Source: Betaproteobacteria bacterium (GTDB lineage: Bacteria > Acidobacteriota > Terriglobia > Acidiferrales > UBA7541). Taken from it: DNA of 54,619 bases. The notes under the pieces are model-generated. The model was not told the DNA's origin and made no database searches. It saw nothing but the letters and a program-made list of their open reading frames with translations. Each line of letters begins with the position of its first letter. Within the stretch, counting starts at the first letter, position 1. Location: positions 1 through 54,619 of the forward strand of contig CAJCHZ010000102.1 of the NCBI GenBank assembly GCA_903970165.1, given 5' to 3'. The translations under genes were made by a program, and so were the position numbers. Shown one piece after another: positions 23,535-31,708 of the stretch.

Positions 23535-24956
23535 CTACTCCGGAAGCGCGCGCTTGCGCAATTCGACGAGAATCTTCACGTCGCCAACAACCTGCCCATT
23601 CGATTCGCCGCGTATCTGGATTTCCTGCGCCTCAGGCTTTTTTGCTCCCGTTTCTGTGAGAGCCGGAAGCAATATCTCCATGCGCGCAGCTCCAGTCTGT
23701 TTTGCTTCCACCTTAAGCTTCACCATGCCGTTTTGTGTCGTCCATCCTGCTGGCAAGCTTACAGAGAGCGAAAACTCCCGCGCCTCGGCTGTCTGATTGC
23801 GCAACCACAAGGGAATCACAAAAGTGCCCTCTGCTTGCTGGGCGATTTCCGGCGGCTCCGGATGAGGCAGATGCGTCAGCCCGTGTGCGCGCCGAAATTC
23901 CGCATAAAAACTCCAGGGGCCGGCGAGTTCCACAGACACTTCGGGTGCGGAGGGCTCCGGCGAAGCGTCAGGCCTCGCGAAAGAAATCGCGCCTGGAGCT
24001 ATTCCCTCAAAGACGTCTCCCGTGACGCTGCCTCCCACCAGCGATTTTCCGCGTACGAAACCTATCCCGTTGCTCCAAAAACCGTCCGAGGTAGCCATCT
24101 TTTCGATTTGCGAGTCATCCATTTTGGAAAGCGAAGCAATGAAACCTTTGGCCTGTGTTTCGTGCTTCAAAAACGAGTCCAGTGCCATTCGCCAGTACGC
24201 CTTCTTCGCCGATTTCGAAATCTCCGTAACCGAATACCTCGGGCCTTTGTCCCGAAAAATCTCTTCCTTGTCCCCATCGGGAAAGTAATAGATTTTTTTC
24301 GGCTGCCACGGACGCAGGTTTTCGAGGTAAGGCTCAAGCCGGCGCAAGGGCGCTGCGACTTGTTCGGAAAATACGGTGGGATCCCCTGCGAGATCGAATG
24401 CTTCTGTGGCCAGTACCCCCGCAGCCTGATGGTCTCCGTGGTCCTCTCCAATAAAAGTCCCTGGCAGAAACGTGAGAATCACTTCCGGGCGCGTTATCCG
24501 CACGATACGCACCAGGTTCTCGAGCGTGGCGCCATGCCCCCAGTTCGCCAGCGATTGCAGAACGTCTTGTGACGCGGTGTCTTTCCCGCCCAAAAACCAT
24601 ACTTTGTCGATTCCCAGCGTTAGGCAGGCGCGCCGCGCTTCGATTTCGCGAATCTCGCCAAGCGCCGCCGCCTGCTCCGCCCCGGCCTGATTCTCACCGC
24701 TGCTTCCGCGCGTTCCATAGGCCACCGCGACGCGTTTACCCTCATCAACGGCGCGGGCCAAATAGGGGGTCGCCGCTCCTTCATCATCCGGATGCGCCAC
24801 GACGAGCAAAATATCTACTTTGTATCGGTCGTCAGCCCACTTGACCCGCGTGGATGTTTGCGCCGCGCCGGGTTGTGGGTTGGTGATGATGATGATCAGA
24901 ACGACGAGATTTGCAAGCCAGCCAAGAGAACGGTTAAATCCAAGAGATGGATACAT
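23535..24956 (-). CDS. Secreted PIG-L/LmbE-family deacetylase with C-terminal beta domain
   Basis: A 473-residue protein with an N-terminal hydrophobic signal sequence. The PIG-L zinc motif is VVAHPDDEG near residues 53-61, and the third ligand region is GEDHGDHQAAG. The family removes N-acetyl groups from GlcNAc-containing substrates (GlcNAc-PI, mycothiol or bacillithiol precursors, antibiotics). The last third is beta-rich (FVIPLWLRNQTAEAREF, LSVSLPAGW) and resembles an NEW3-like alpha-galactosidase-associated domain, so an extracellular glycan substrate is plausible. It converges on the reductase gene and diverges from thrS. Confidence 0.85.
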   Translation of the reverse strand: MYPSLGFNRSLGWLANLVVLIIIITNPQPGAAQTSTRVKWADDRYKVDILLVVAHPDDEGAATPYLARAVDEGKRVAVAYGTRGSSGENQAGAEQAAALGEIREIEARRACLTLGIDKVWFLGGKDTASQDVLQSLANWGHGATLENLVRIVRITRPEVILTFLPGTFIGEDHGDHQAAGVLATEAFDLAGDPTVFSEQVAAPLRRLEPYLENLRPWQPKKIYYFPDGDKEEIFRDKGPRYSVTEISKSAKKAYWRMALDSFLKHETQAKGFIASLSKMDDSQIEKMATSDGFWSNGIGFVRGKSLVGGSVTGDVFEGIAPGAISFARPDASPEPSAPEVSVELAGPWSFYAEFRRAHGLTHLPHPEPPEIAQQAEGTFVIPLWLRNQTAEAREFSLSVSLPAGWTTQNGMVKLKVEAKQTGAARMEILLPALTETGAKKPEAQEIQIRGESNGQVVGDVKILVELRKRALPE

Positions 24957-25080
24957 CGAAGAATTCTATCTCGAATCAGCAAGAATCCCACATCTTGCCC
25001 TCGGCTCTGCATGGACAGCCACCTTGACCCGTGTTGTGCACGCCGATAAGCTTGGAGTTCTCCTTCCAGGTGGACAAATC

Positions 25081-27057
25081 ATGGAGCAAGTGCAAGTCAC
25101 ATTACCGGACGGCAAAGTTCAAGAAGTGCCCAAAGGCACGACTCCAGCGGATATCGCGCGTAAAATCTCACCCCGGCTCGCCGACGCCGCCCTCGTCGCA
25201 CGGGTGACCGCTAGCAACGGCGCTCCTTTGCCCAACGCCCCCGATCTCGGCGAACTGATCGATTTGCGCCGCCCCCTCGAGGAAAACGTCAAGCTGCAGA
25301 TCCTAACCGAAAAGGATCCCGACGCGCTGTTCGTCTTCCGCCATTCCGCGGCGCATTTGATGGCCGCCGCTGTGATGGAACTCTACCCCGCAGTAAAACT
25401 AGGTATCGGTCCGCCCATCGAAAACGGTTTCTTCTATGAATTCCTTCGCGATGAACCGTTCACTCCGGAAGACCTCGCCAAAATCGAGAAGAAGATGCAT
25501 GAGCTTGCCGCGCAGGACTTGCCCAACGAGCGCAAGCTCATTCCCAAGCCCGAAGCGATCGAGCTTTACAAAAAGAGCGACCAGATTTTCAAATGTGAGC
25601 TCGTCGAAGAAAAAGCCAATGAGTTGATGGTCTCATTTTACACCACCGGCAAATTCATCGACTTCTGCCGCGGCCCCCACATCCCCAGCACCAAACGCAT
25701 CACCGCGTTTAAGCTCATGAATGTCGCCGGTGCCTATTGGAAAGGCCAGGAAGGCAACCCGCAACTCCAGCGCATTTACGCCGCGTGCTTCTTCAATCAA
25801 AAAGATCTCGACAACTATTTGAATCGCCTCGAAGAAGCGAAGCGCCGTGATCACCGCAAACTCGGCGTCGAACTCGAACTTTTTAGCATTCAGGATGAAG
25901 CCGGACCCGGCCTCATCTTCTGGCATCCCAAAGGCGGCCTCGTTCGCAAAATCATGGAAGACTGGCTCCGCGAGGAGCTCCTGAAGCGCGGCTACGATCT
26001 TGTCTACACCCCGCACATCATGCGCCTCGACCTCTGGAAAACCAGCGGCCACACTGGCTTTTACAAAGACAGCATGTTTGGACCCGTTGAAGTCGAGAAA
26101 GCGGACTATCAGCTCAAGCCCATGAACTGCCCGGGCCACATCCTCATCTACAAATCCAAGCAGCACAGTTATCGCGAACTCCCTGTGCGTCTCGCCGAAC
26201 TCGGCACTGTTTATCGCTACGAACGCAGCGGCGCCCTGCACGGTTTGCTGCGCGTCCGCGGATTCACGCAGGACGACGCTCACATTTTCTGCACCCCGGC
26301 GCAAATCGAAAGCGAAGTGGAAGCCTGCATGGATTTTGCCTTCGCGGTAATGAAAAATTTCGGCTTCGATAAATTCGAAGTCGAACTCTCCGACTGGGAC
26401 GCCTCGCATCCCGAAAATTACGCCGGCAAGCCCGAAGACTGGCACCGCGCCACAGCCGCGCTCGCCGACACGATGAAGAAGCTCAACATCCCGTACAAAA
26501 CCATTACCGGCGAAGCCGCGTTCTACGGCCCCAAAATAGACGTCAAGCTCATTGACGCCATCGGCCGCCCCTGGCAGCTCACCACCGTCCAGTTCGATTT
26601 CAATCTCCCCGCGCGTTTCGGCCTCGAGTACGTCGCCGAAGACGGCGCCAAACATCAACCACTCATGGTCCACCGCGCACTTCTCGGCTCCGTTGAGCGC
26701 TTCTTCGGCATCTTGATCGAGCACTACGCGGGCGCCTTCCCGCTTTGGCTGGCACCCGTGCAAGTGCAAGTCTGCCCCGTCAGCGAAAAAGTCGCCGACT
26801 ATTCCAAACACGTCACCGAAACTCTCAAGCGCCACAACATTCGCGTCCATCTCGACGATCGCAACGAGAAGCTTCCGGCCAAAATTCGCGACGCCCAGCT
26901 TCAAAAAATTCCCTATATGCTCATCGTCGGCGCAAAGGAGGCCGAAGCCGGCACAGTCTCCGTCCGCCACCGCAGCAAAGGCGACCAGGGCCCCAAGCCC
27001 CTCGCCGAAGTCGTCGCCGCTTTGCAAGAAGAAGTCACCGCCCGTGCCTTGGCCTGA
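25081..27057 (+). CDS. thrS: Threonyl-tRNA synthetase
   Basis: A 658-residue class II ThrRS. The start at 25081 has AGGTGG seven bases upstream; the frame is open back to 24820 but that part overlaps the divergent PIG-L gene. In order: TGS domain (residues 1-60, VTLPDGKVQEVPKGTT), the editing domain with FRHSAAHLM and CRGPH, and the class II core with the zinc Cys in MNCPGH, motif 2 YRYERSGALHG and motif 3 HRALLGSVERF. The C-terminal anticodon domain (VQVCPVSEK ... VGAKEAEAGTVSVR) is complete. No T-box-like leader was noticed. A glyoxalase-like gene and infC follow. Confidence 0.97.
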   Translation: MEQVQVTLPDGKVQEVPKGTTPADIARKISPRLADAALVARVTASNGAPLPNAPDLGELIDLRRPLEENVKLQILTEKDPDALFVFRHSAAHLMAAAVMELYPAVKLGIGPPIENGFFYEFLRDEPFTPEDLAKIEKKMHELAAQDLPNERKLIPKPEAIELYKKSDQIFKCELVEEKANELMVSFYTTGKFIDFCRGPHIPSTKRITAFKLMNVAGAYWKGQEGNPQLQRIYAACFFNQKDLDNYLNRLEEAKRRDHRKLGVELELFSIQDEAGPGLIFWHPKGGLVRKIMEDWLREELLKRGYDLVYTPHIMRLDLWKTSGHTGFYKDSMFGPVEVEKADYQLKPMNCPGHILIYKSKQHSYRELPVRLAELGTVYRYERSGALHGLLRVRGFTQDDAHIFCTPAQIESEVEACMDFAFAVMKNFGFDKFEVELSDWDASHPENYAGKPEDWHRATAALADTMKKLNIPYKTITGEAAFYGPKIDVKLIDAIGRPWQLTTVQFDFNLPARFGLEYVAEDGAKHQPLMVHRALLGSVERFFGILIEHYAGAFPLWLAPVQVQVCPVSEKVADYSKHVTETLKRHNIRVHLDDRNEKLPAKIRDAQLQKIPYMLIVGAKEAEAGTVSVRHRSKGDQGPKPLAEVVAALQEEVTARALA

Positions 27058-27144
27058 TTTGAGAGTGGCACAGGCCATCATGGCTGTGATCCGCCGACTT
27101 CAGAATGACCCAGCATTAGCAAGCGACAACGGAGCAAGGTTGAG

Positions 27145-27849
27145 ATGATTTCACGCCGATTCTTTCTCGCAGCCACCACCGGATTCGCTTTAACTCCCCA
27201 ATTCGCGACGGCCAGCGATGGAGCCCCCGCCCTGCTCGACCACATTCTCCTAGGCTGCAGCGAACTCGATCGCGGCATCGACTTCGTCGAAAGACACACC
27301 GGCGTCCGCGCCGCATTCGGTGGCGTCCACCCCGGTCGCGGCACGCGCAACGCTCTCCTCTCCCTCGGCGAAAAACACTATCTCGAAATCATCGCGCCCG
27401 ATCCCGAGCAGCCCGGCGCGCCCGATCCTTACGGCTTGCAAAAACTCACCGAACCTCGCCTTGTCACCTGGGCCGTTCATCCCGGCGATCTAACTCCATT
27501 CGCCGCTCGCCTCCGTACCGCCTCAATCGCCTTCGAAGGTCCGACTCCGGGCTCACGCAAACGTCCCGATGGCCGCCTCCTCCAATGGAAAACTCTAAAT
27601 CTTAAGGACGACCGTTCCGGCCTCCTCCCCTTCTTCATCGAGTGGAGCGCTGACACTGTCCATCCCTCCGCCGACGCACCCTCCGGCTGCAAGATCGAAC
27701 ATTTCTCGCTCGCCACACCTGCCGACTCTGAACTGCGGCGCATCTCCGTCATTCTTGGTCTCGGCGTACCTGTCTCCTACGCCGAGCAGCCGCAACTCCG
27801 CGCCCGCATCGAAGGTCCCGGCGGCAAAGTCCTCGCCATCTCTTCTTGA
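27145..27849 (+). CDS. Exported glyoxalase-like (VOC superfamily) domain protein
   Basis: A 234-residue protein resembling the Glyoxalase-like (PF13468-type) branch of the vicinal oxygen chelate superfamily: LLDHILLGCSELDRGI at the start, NALLSLGEKHYLEIIAPDP in the middle and a second beta-alpha unit at the end. It begins with MISRRFFLAA, a twin-arginine (Tat) signal, which suggests export in folded form. The catalytic activity is unknown for most of this family. It sits between thrS and infC but has its own 87-base leader; the link with translation genes is probably positional. Confidence 0.72.
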   Translation: MISRRFFLAATTGFALTPQFATASDGAPALLDHILLGCSELDRGIDFVERHTGVRAAFGGVHPGRGTRNALLSLGEKHYLEIIAPDPEQPGAPDPYGLQKLTEPRLVTWAVHPGDLTPFAARLRTASIAFEGPTPGSRKRPDGRLLQWKTLNLKDDRSGLLPFFIEWSADTVHPSADAPSGCKIEHFSLATPADSELRRISVILGLGVPVSYAEQPQLRARIEGPGGKVLAISS

Positions 27850-27883
27850 TGCCCCCGCCGCTCTCCTAAGGCTCAACCAACCC

Positions 27884-27914
27884 TTGCTCAACCAATCCCG
27901 CACCGTGCTATACT
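27884..27914 (+). promoter_or_regulatory. Candidate sigma-70-type promoter of the infC-rpmI-rplT operon
   Basis: A good -10 box TATACT (27909-27914) is preceded by TTGCTC (27884-27889) with a 19-base spacer, slightly long. About 110-150 bases of GC-rich leader with a possible GCCCG/CGGGC hairpin separate it from the infC start region, which fits the long regulated leaders of this operon. Confidence 0.45.
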
Positions 27915-28062
27915 TTGAAGCCCGTCCCCGGCTTCTTTTGCCTGTGTGGACGGACTTGTGGCGGATTCGAGGGCCAGCCCGGCGAGGCGGGCCACCAGGC
28001 GCCTTTAGCAATTAGGGGGGAATATCCCAGAACGCAGCTTCCGGCAGAGCGATCGCATTCGC

Positions 28063-28611
28063 GTGAACGAGCGGATTCGCGCTCGCGAGATCCGGGTGAT
28101 TGATGAAGAAGGCGGCCAGCTTGGCGTCATGCAGCCATTCGAGGCCATGAAGCTCGCGCGTGAGCGCGGTCTGGATCTGGTGGAAATTTCGCCGACGGCC
28201 GACCCGCCAGTTTGCAAGATCACTGACTACGGCAAGTATCTTTACCAGGCCAACAAAAAAGCGCACGAACAGCGTAAGAGCAGCCGCGGGTCGCAGCTCA
28301 AGGAAGTGAAGTTTCGCCCCGCCACGGCCGAGCACGATTATCAGGTTCGCAAGAACCAGATCATCCGCTTCCTCGGCGACGGCCACAAAGTTCGCGCCAT
28401 GATTTTCCACCGCGGGCGTGAAATGGCGCACCAGGAAGTAGGCCGCGCCAAGATGAATCGCTTGCTGGTGGAAATCGGCGACTCTTGCCAGATCGAAACG
28501 ATGCCACGCATGGAAGGCAACGTTCTGGTCGCGCTGCTGGCCCCGAAAAAAGGCGTAGCCGTCGCGAAACCTTCCGGGCAATCGGCGGCCAACGCCCAGC
28601 AGTCGCAGTAG
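28063..28611 (+). CDS. infC: Translation initiation factor IF-3
   Basis: IF-3 binds the 30S subunit and checks start codon selection. The 182 residues from the GTG at 28063 cover the family core: NERIRAREIRVIDEEGGQLG, DLVEISPTADPPVCKI, FRPATAEHDYQVR and FHRGREMAHQEVG. The GTG is probably internal. The frame is open upstream to 28009 and the preceding codons (SDRIRVNERIRARE) continue the conserved N-terminus. AGGGGG at 28014-28019 stands just before an ATC codon at 28024, and an ATT occurs at 28057. infC classically starts with a rare AUU/AUC-type codon for self-regulation, so the true start is likely non-AUG at 28024. The operon with rpmI and rplT is canonical. Confidence 0.95.
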   Translation: MNERIRAREIRVIDEEGGQLGVMQPFEAMKLARERGLDLVEISPTADPPVCKITDYGKYLYQANKKAHEQRKSSRGSQLKEVKFRPATAEHDYQVRKNQIIRFLGDGHKVRAMIFHRGREMAHQEVGRAKMNRLLVEIGDSCQIETMPRMEGNVLVALLAPKKGVAVAKPSGQSAANAQQSQ

Positions 28612-28716
28612 TTTTTGACTTTGCTCTTGAACTTTTAGTGGTACGGCATGCTGCGCCCACGTTTGAGCAAGGCGTAGGAATCGAGACGCCAAAAAATCTT
28701 AGGAGAGTTTCATTCA

Positions 28717-28938
28717 ATGCCAAGAAATTCCACGAAACCAAAACTGAAACTGAAAACCCATCGCGGCGCCCGCAAGCGTTTCAAAATCACCGCGAACGGC
28801 AAAATCAAACGCATGCACTCCGGCAAGCGCCACCTCATGGGCACAAAAGCCCCCGGCCGCATGCGCAAGCTGAAGAAGCTGACGCTGGTCAGTCCCAGAG
28901 ATGTAGCCGCCGTTAAGCAAATGCTTCCGTACGGCTAG
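28717..28938 (+). CDS. rpmI: 50S ribosomal protein L35 (bL35)
   Basis: A 73-residue, strongly basic protein with the L35 pattern PKLKLKTHRGARKRFK and SGKRHLMG. It lies between infC and rplT, the standard order. A GGAG site lies about 12 bases upstream of the ATG, rather far. Length is slightly above the usual 64-66 residues because of the C-terminal VKQMLPYG stretch, which is common in the family. Confidence 0.96.
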   Translation: MPRNSTKPKLKLKTHRGARKRFKITANGKIKRMHSGKRHLMGTKAPGRMRKLKKLTLVSPRDVAAVKQMLPYG

Positions 28939-28995
28939 AATCCGCAAAGATTTTCAGCGCGCGCAAATTGCAGTTGCACGCGCAAAGCTTTTCTT

Positions 28996-29025
28996 CGTAA
29001 GGGCGCGGCATGCCGTGCCCTTACG
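28996..29025. repeat. REP-like palindrome between rpmI and rplT
   Basis: CGTAAGGGC (28996-29004) pairs with GCCCTTACG (29017-29025), and the centre CGGCATGCCG is also palindromic, so the whole 30 bases form one long hairpin with a single G-T position. A related motif (GGGCACG ... CGTGCCC) recurs at 29624-29643. Confidence 0.6.
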
Positions 29026-29227
29026 ATCAAACGCAGGACGCAAGTCCCGCGCATCGTGCCAGGCAGCGCTTCACGGGTGCCTGCCGGCCGATAAAGCCGC
29101 CAAATCTGATTCGCCGCAAGGCGAATCGTCTAGCGGACAGCAACAAATCCGAGACAAACCCGCTGCCGAACGCGTTTTTCTGCGCGTGAGCGCACCGCCT
29201 TTGTCTCCAACCTAAGGAGAAAAACCC

Positions 29228-29608
29228 ATGGCACGCGTAAAACGCGGCACAAAACGCCGCGCTCGTCGTAAAAAGTACCTCAAACGGACAAAAGGCTTCT
29301 TTCTAACAAAGAGCAAGCTCTACCAGTCCGCCCAAGAAGCCGCGAATCGCGCCGACCGTTACGCCAAGCGCGACCGTCGCGTAAAGAAACGCGAATATCG
29401 CAAACTCTGGATCCAGCGCATAGGCGCAGCCGCCCGCAACAACGGCCTGACCTATGGCCAGCTGATCCACGGCCTCAAAGCCGCTGGCGTTTCTCTAGAC
29501 CGCAAAATTCTTGCCGACATGGCGGTGAAAGACGCAGCTGCTTTCGCAAGCCTGGCAGCCTCAGCGAAAAGCGCCGCTCCGCCGCCAGCAAAAGCAGTCA
29601 AATCATAA
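29228..29608 (+). CDS. rplT: 50S ribosomal protein L20 (bL20)
   Basis: A 126-residue L20: MARVKRGTKRRARRKKYLK, FFLTKSKLYQSAQEA, RKLWIQRIGAAARNNGLTY, and the LDRKILADMA region are all typical. A strong AAGGAGA precedes the ATG. The C-terminal tail is Ala/Pro rich and extends a little past the usual end. L20 is an assembly protein and, in several bacteria, represses its own operon through the leader. A 289-base gap with a REP-like palindrome separates it from rpmI, larger than usual for this operon. Confidence 0.97.
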   Translation: MARVKRGTKRRARRKKYLKRTKGFFLTKSKLYQSAQEAANRADRYAKRDRRVKKREYRKLWIQRIGAAARNNGLTYGQLIHGLKAAGVSLDRKILADMAVKDAAAFASLAASAKSAAPPPAKAVKS

Positions 29609-29623
29609 AACGTAGCACGGTGG

Positions 29624-29643
29624 GGGCACGGCAAATCGTGCCC
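29624..29643. repeat. REP-like palindrome between rplT and pheS
   Basis: GGGCACG (29624-29630), a 6-base loop, CGTGCCC (29637-29643). It shares its core with the palindrome at 28996-29025. No T-run follows, so it is probably not an intrinsic terminator. Confidence 0.5.
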
Positions 29644-29668
29644 TCCGGTGTAACCCATATCTCTTCCT

Positions 29669-30802
<1,134 letters not shown>

Positions 30803-30845
30803 GCATCTTTAGCGAGCTTCGTATTTCGAATTTCAAGTATCAACG

Positions 30846-31619
30846 ATGAACTTCGCCGACGCCAAACAACGCTTCTCCTCCCGCGTAGCCGACTACGTTC
30901 ACTATCGTCCCGGCTATCCCACCGGCATTCGCGATCTTCTCCGCGCCGAGTGCAACCTCAAATCCGGCCACGCTATTGCCGACATTGGCTCAGGCACCGG
31001 CTTTCTCAGCGAACTCTTCTTGAAAAACGGCAATCGCGTCTTCGGCGTCGAGCCCAACGAGGAAATGCGCAAAGCCGGCGAAGAATATCTCGCCTCCTAT
31101 GACAGCTTCACCAGCATCGATGGCTCGGCGGAAGCCACCACGCTGGAAGACGCCAGCATGAATTTCGTATCCGCGGGACAGGCGTTCCACTGGTTCGACC
31201 ACGACGCTGCGCGCCGCGAGTTCCGCCGCATCCTGAAGCCAGACGGCTGGGTCGTCATCGTCTGGAACGAGCGGCTCACGGACACGACCCCGTTCCTTCG
31301 CGATTACGAAGATTTGCTTCGCAAATTCGGCACCGATTACGCCAGCGTCAAGGAAAGCTACCCGCACGAACAACAGATGATCGAGTTCTTCGGCCCGAAC
31401 GCCTACAGCTCCTACGAGTTGCCGAATTTCCAGGAATTCGATTTCGCCGGCGTCGCAGGCCGCATGCGCAGCAGCTCCTTCATCCCCAGGCCAGAGGCTC
31501 CTACTTACGCTCCGATGATGGCCGAGCTTGAGCGAATCTTCGACGCGCACAATCAGGTCGGCCGCGTCCGCCTCGAATACACAACGCACATCTTTTTCGG
31601 CCAATTGGGAGGCGCCTAG
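30846..31619 (+). CDS. Class I SAM-dependent methyltransferase
   Basis: A 257-residue methyltransferase (Methyltransf_11-like). The SAM-binding motif I is IADIGSGTGFLSE at about residues 44-56; the acidic motif is VFGVEPNEEM; the later motif is FVSAGQAFHWFD; and FRRILKPDGWVVIVWNE follows. The same pattern is found in uncharacterised bacterial and yeast TMT1-like proteins. It lies 43 bases after pheS and 89 before pheT. That suggests co-transcription, but nothing in the sequence ties it to tRNA or synthetase modification. The substrate is unknown. Confidence 0.85.
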   Translation: MNFADAKQRFSSRVADYVHYRPGYPTGIRDLLRAECNLKSGHAIADIGSGTGFLSELFLKNGNRVFGVEPNEEMRKAGEEYLASYDSFTSIDGSAEATTLEDASMNFVSAGQAFHWFDHDAARREFRRILKPDGWVVIVWNERLTDTTPFLRDYEDLLRKFGTDYASVKESYPHEQQMIEFFGPNAYSSYELPNFQEFDFAGVAGRMRSSSFIPRPEAPTYAPMMAELERIFDAHNQVGRVRLEYTTHIFFGQLGGA

Positions 31620-31653
31620 AATATGCCGCCCCTGACGAACAAAGCGCGCGCGC

Positions 31654-31684
31654 CCCACCCTCGTCTTTTGACGGTGGGTCTTCT
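31654..31684 (+). terminator. Hairpin ahead of pheT
   Basis: CCCAC (31654-31658) and CGTC (31662-31665) pair with GACG and GTGGG (31674-31678), with a small bulge and a TTTT loop, followed by TCTTCT. It is a strong stem with a weak T-tail between the methyltransferase stop and the pheT ATG, possibly a partial terminator. Confidence 0.4.
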
Positions 31685-31708
31685 CACAACACGGAGCCGC
31701 TCTAACCG

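Noticed and set aside
24820..25080. N-terminal extension of ThrRS
   Set aside because: The frame is open but overlaps the divergent PIG-L gene, and the ATG at 25081 has a good ribosome site and begins the TGS domain correctly.
25633..27081. Long minus-strand ORF (482 codons) opposite thrS
   Set aside because: Mirror of a high-GC coding strand with Phe/Glu/Ala/Val-rich shadow composition; no recognised domain. Similar long shadows opposite pheT (31901-33328), the third receptor (46689-48986) and the second receptor (44129-45820) were rejected for the same reason.
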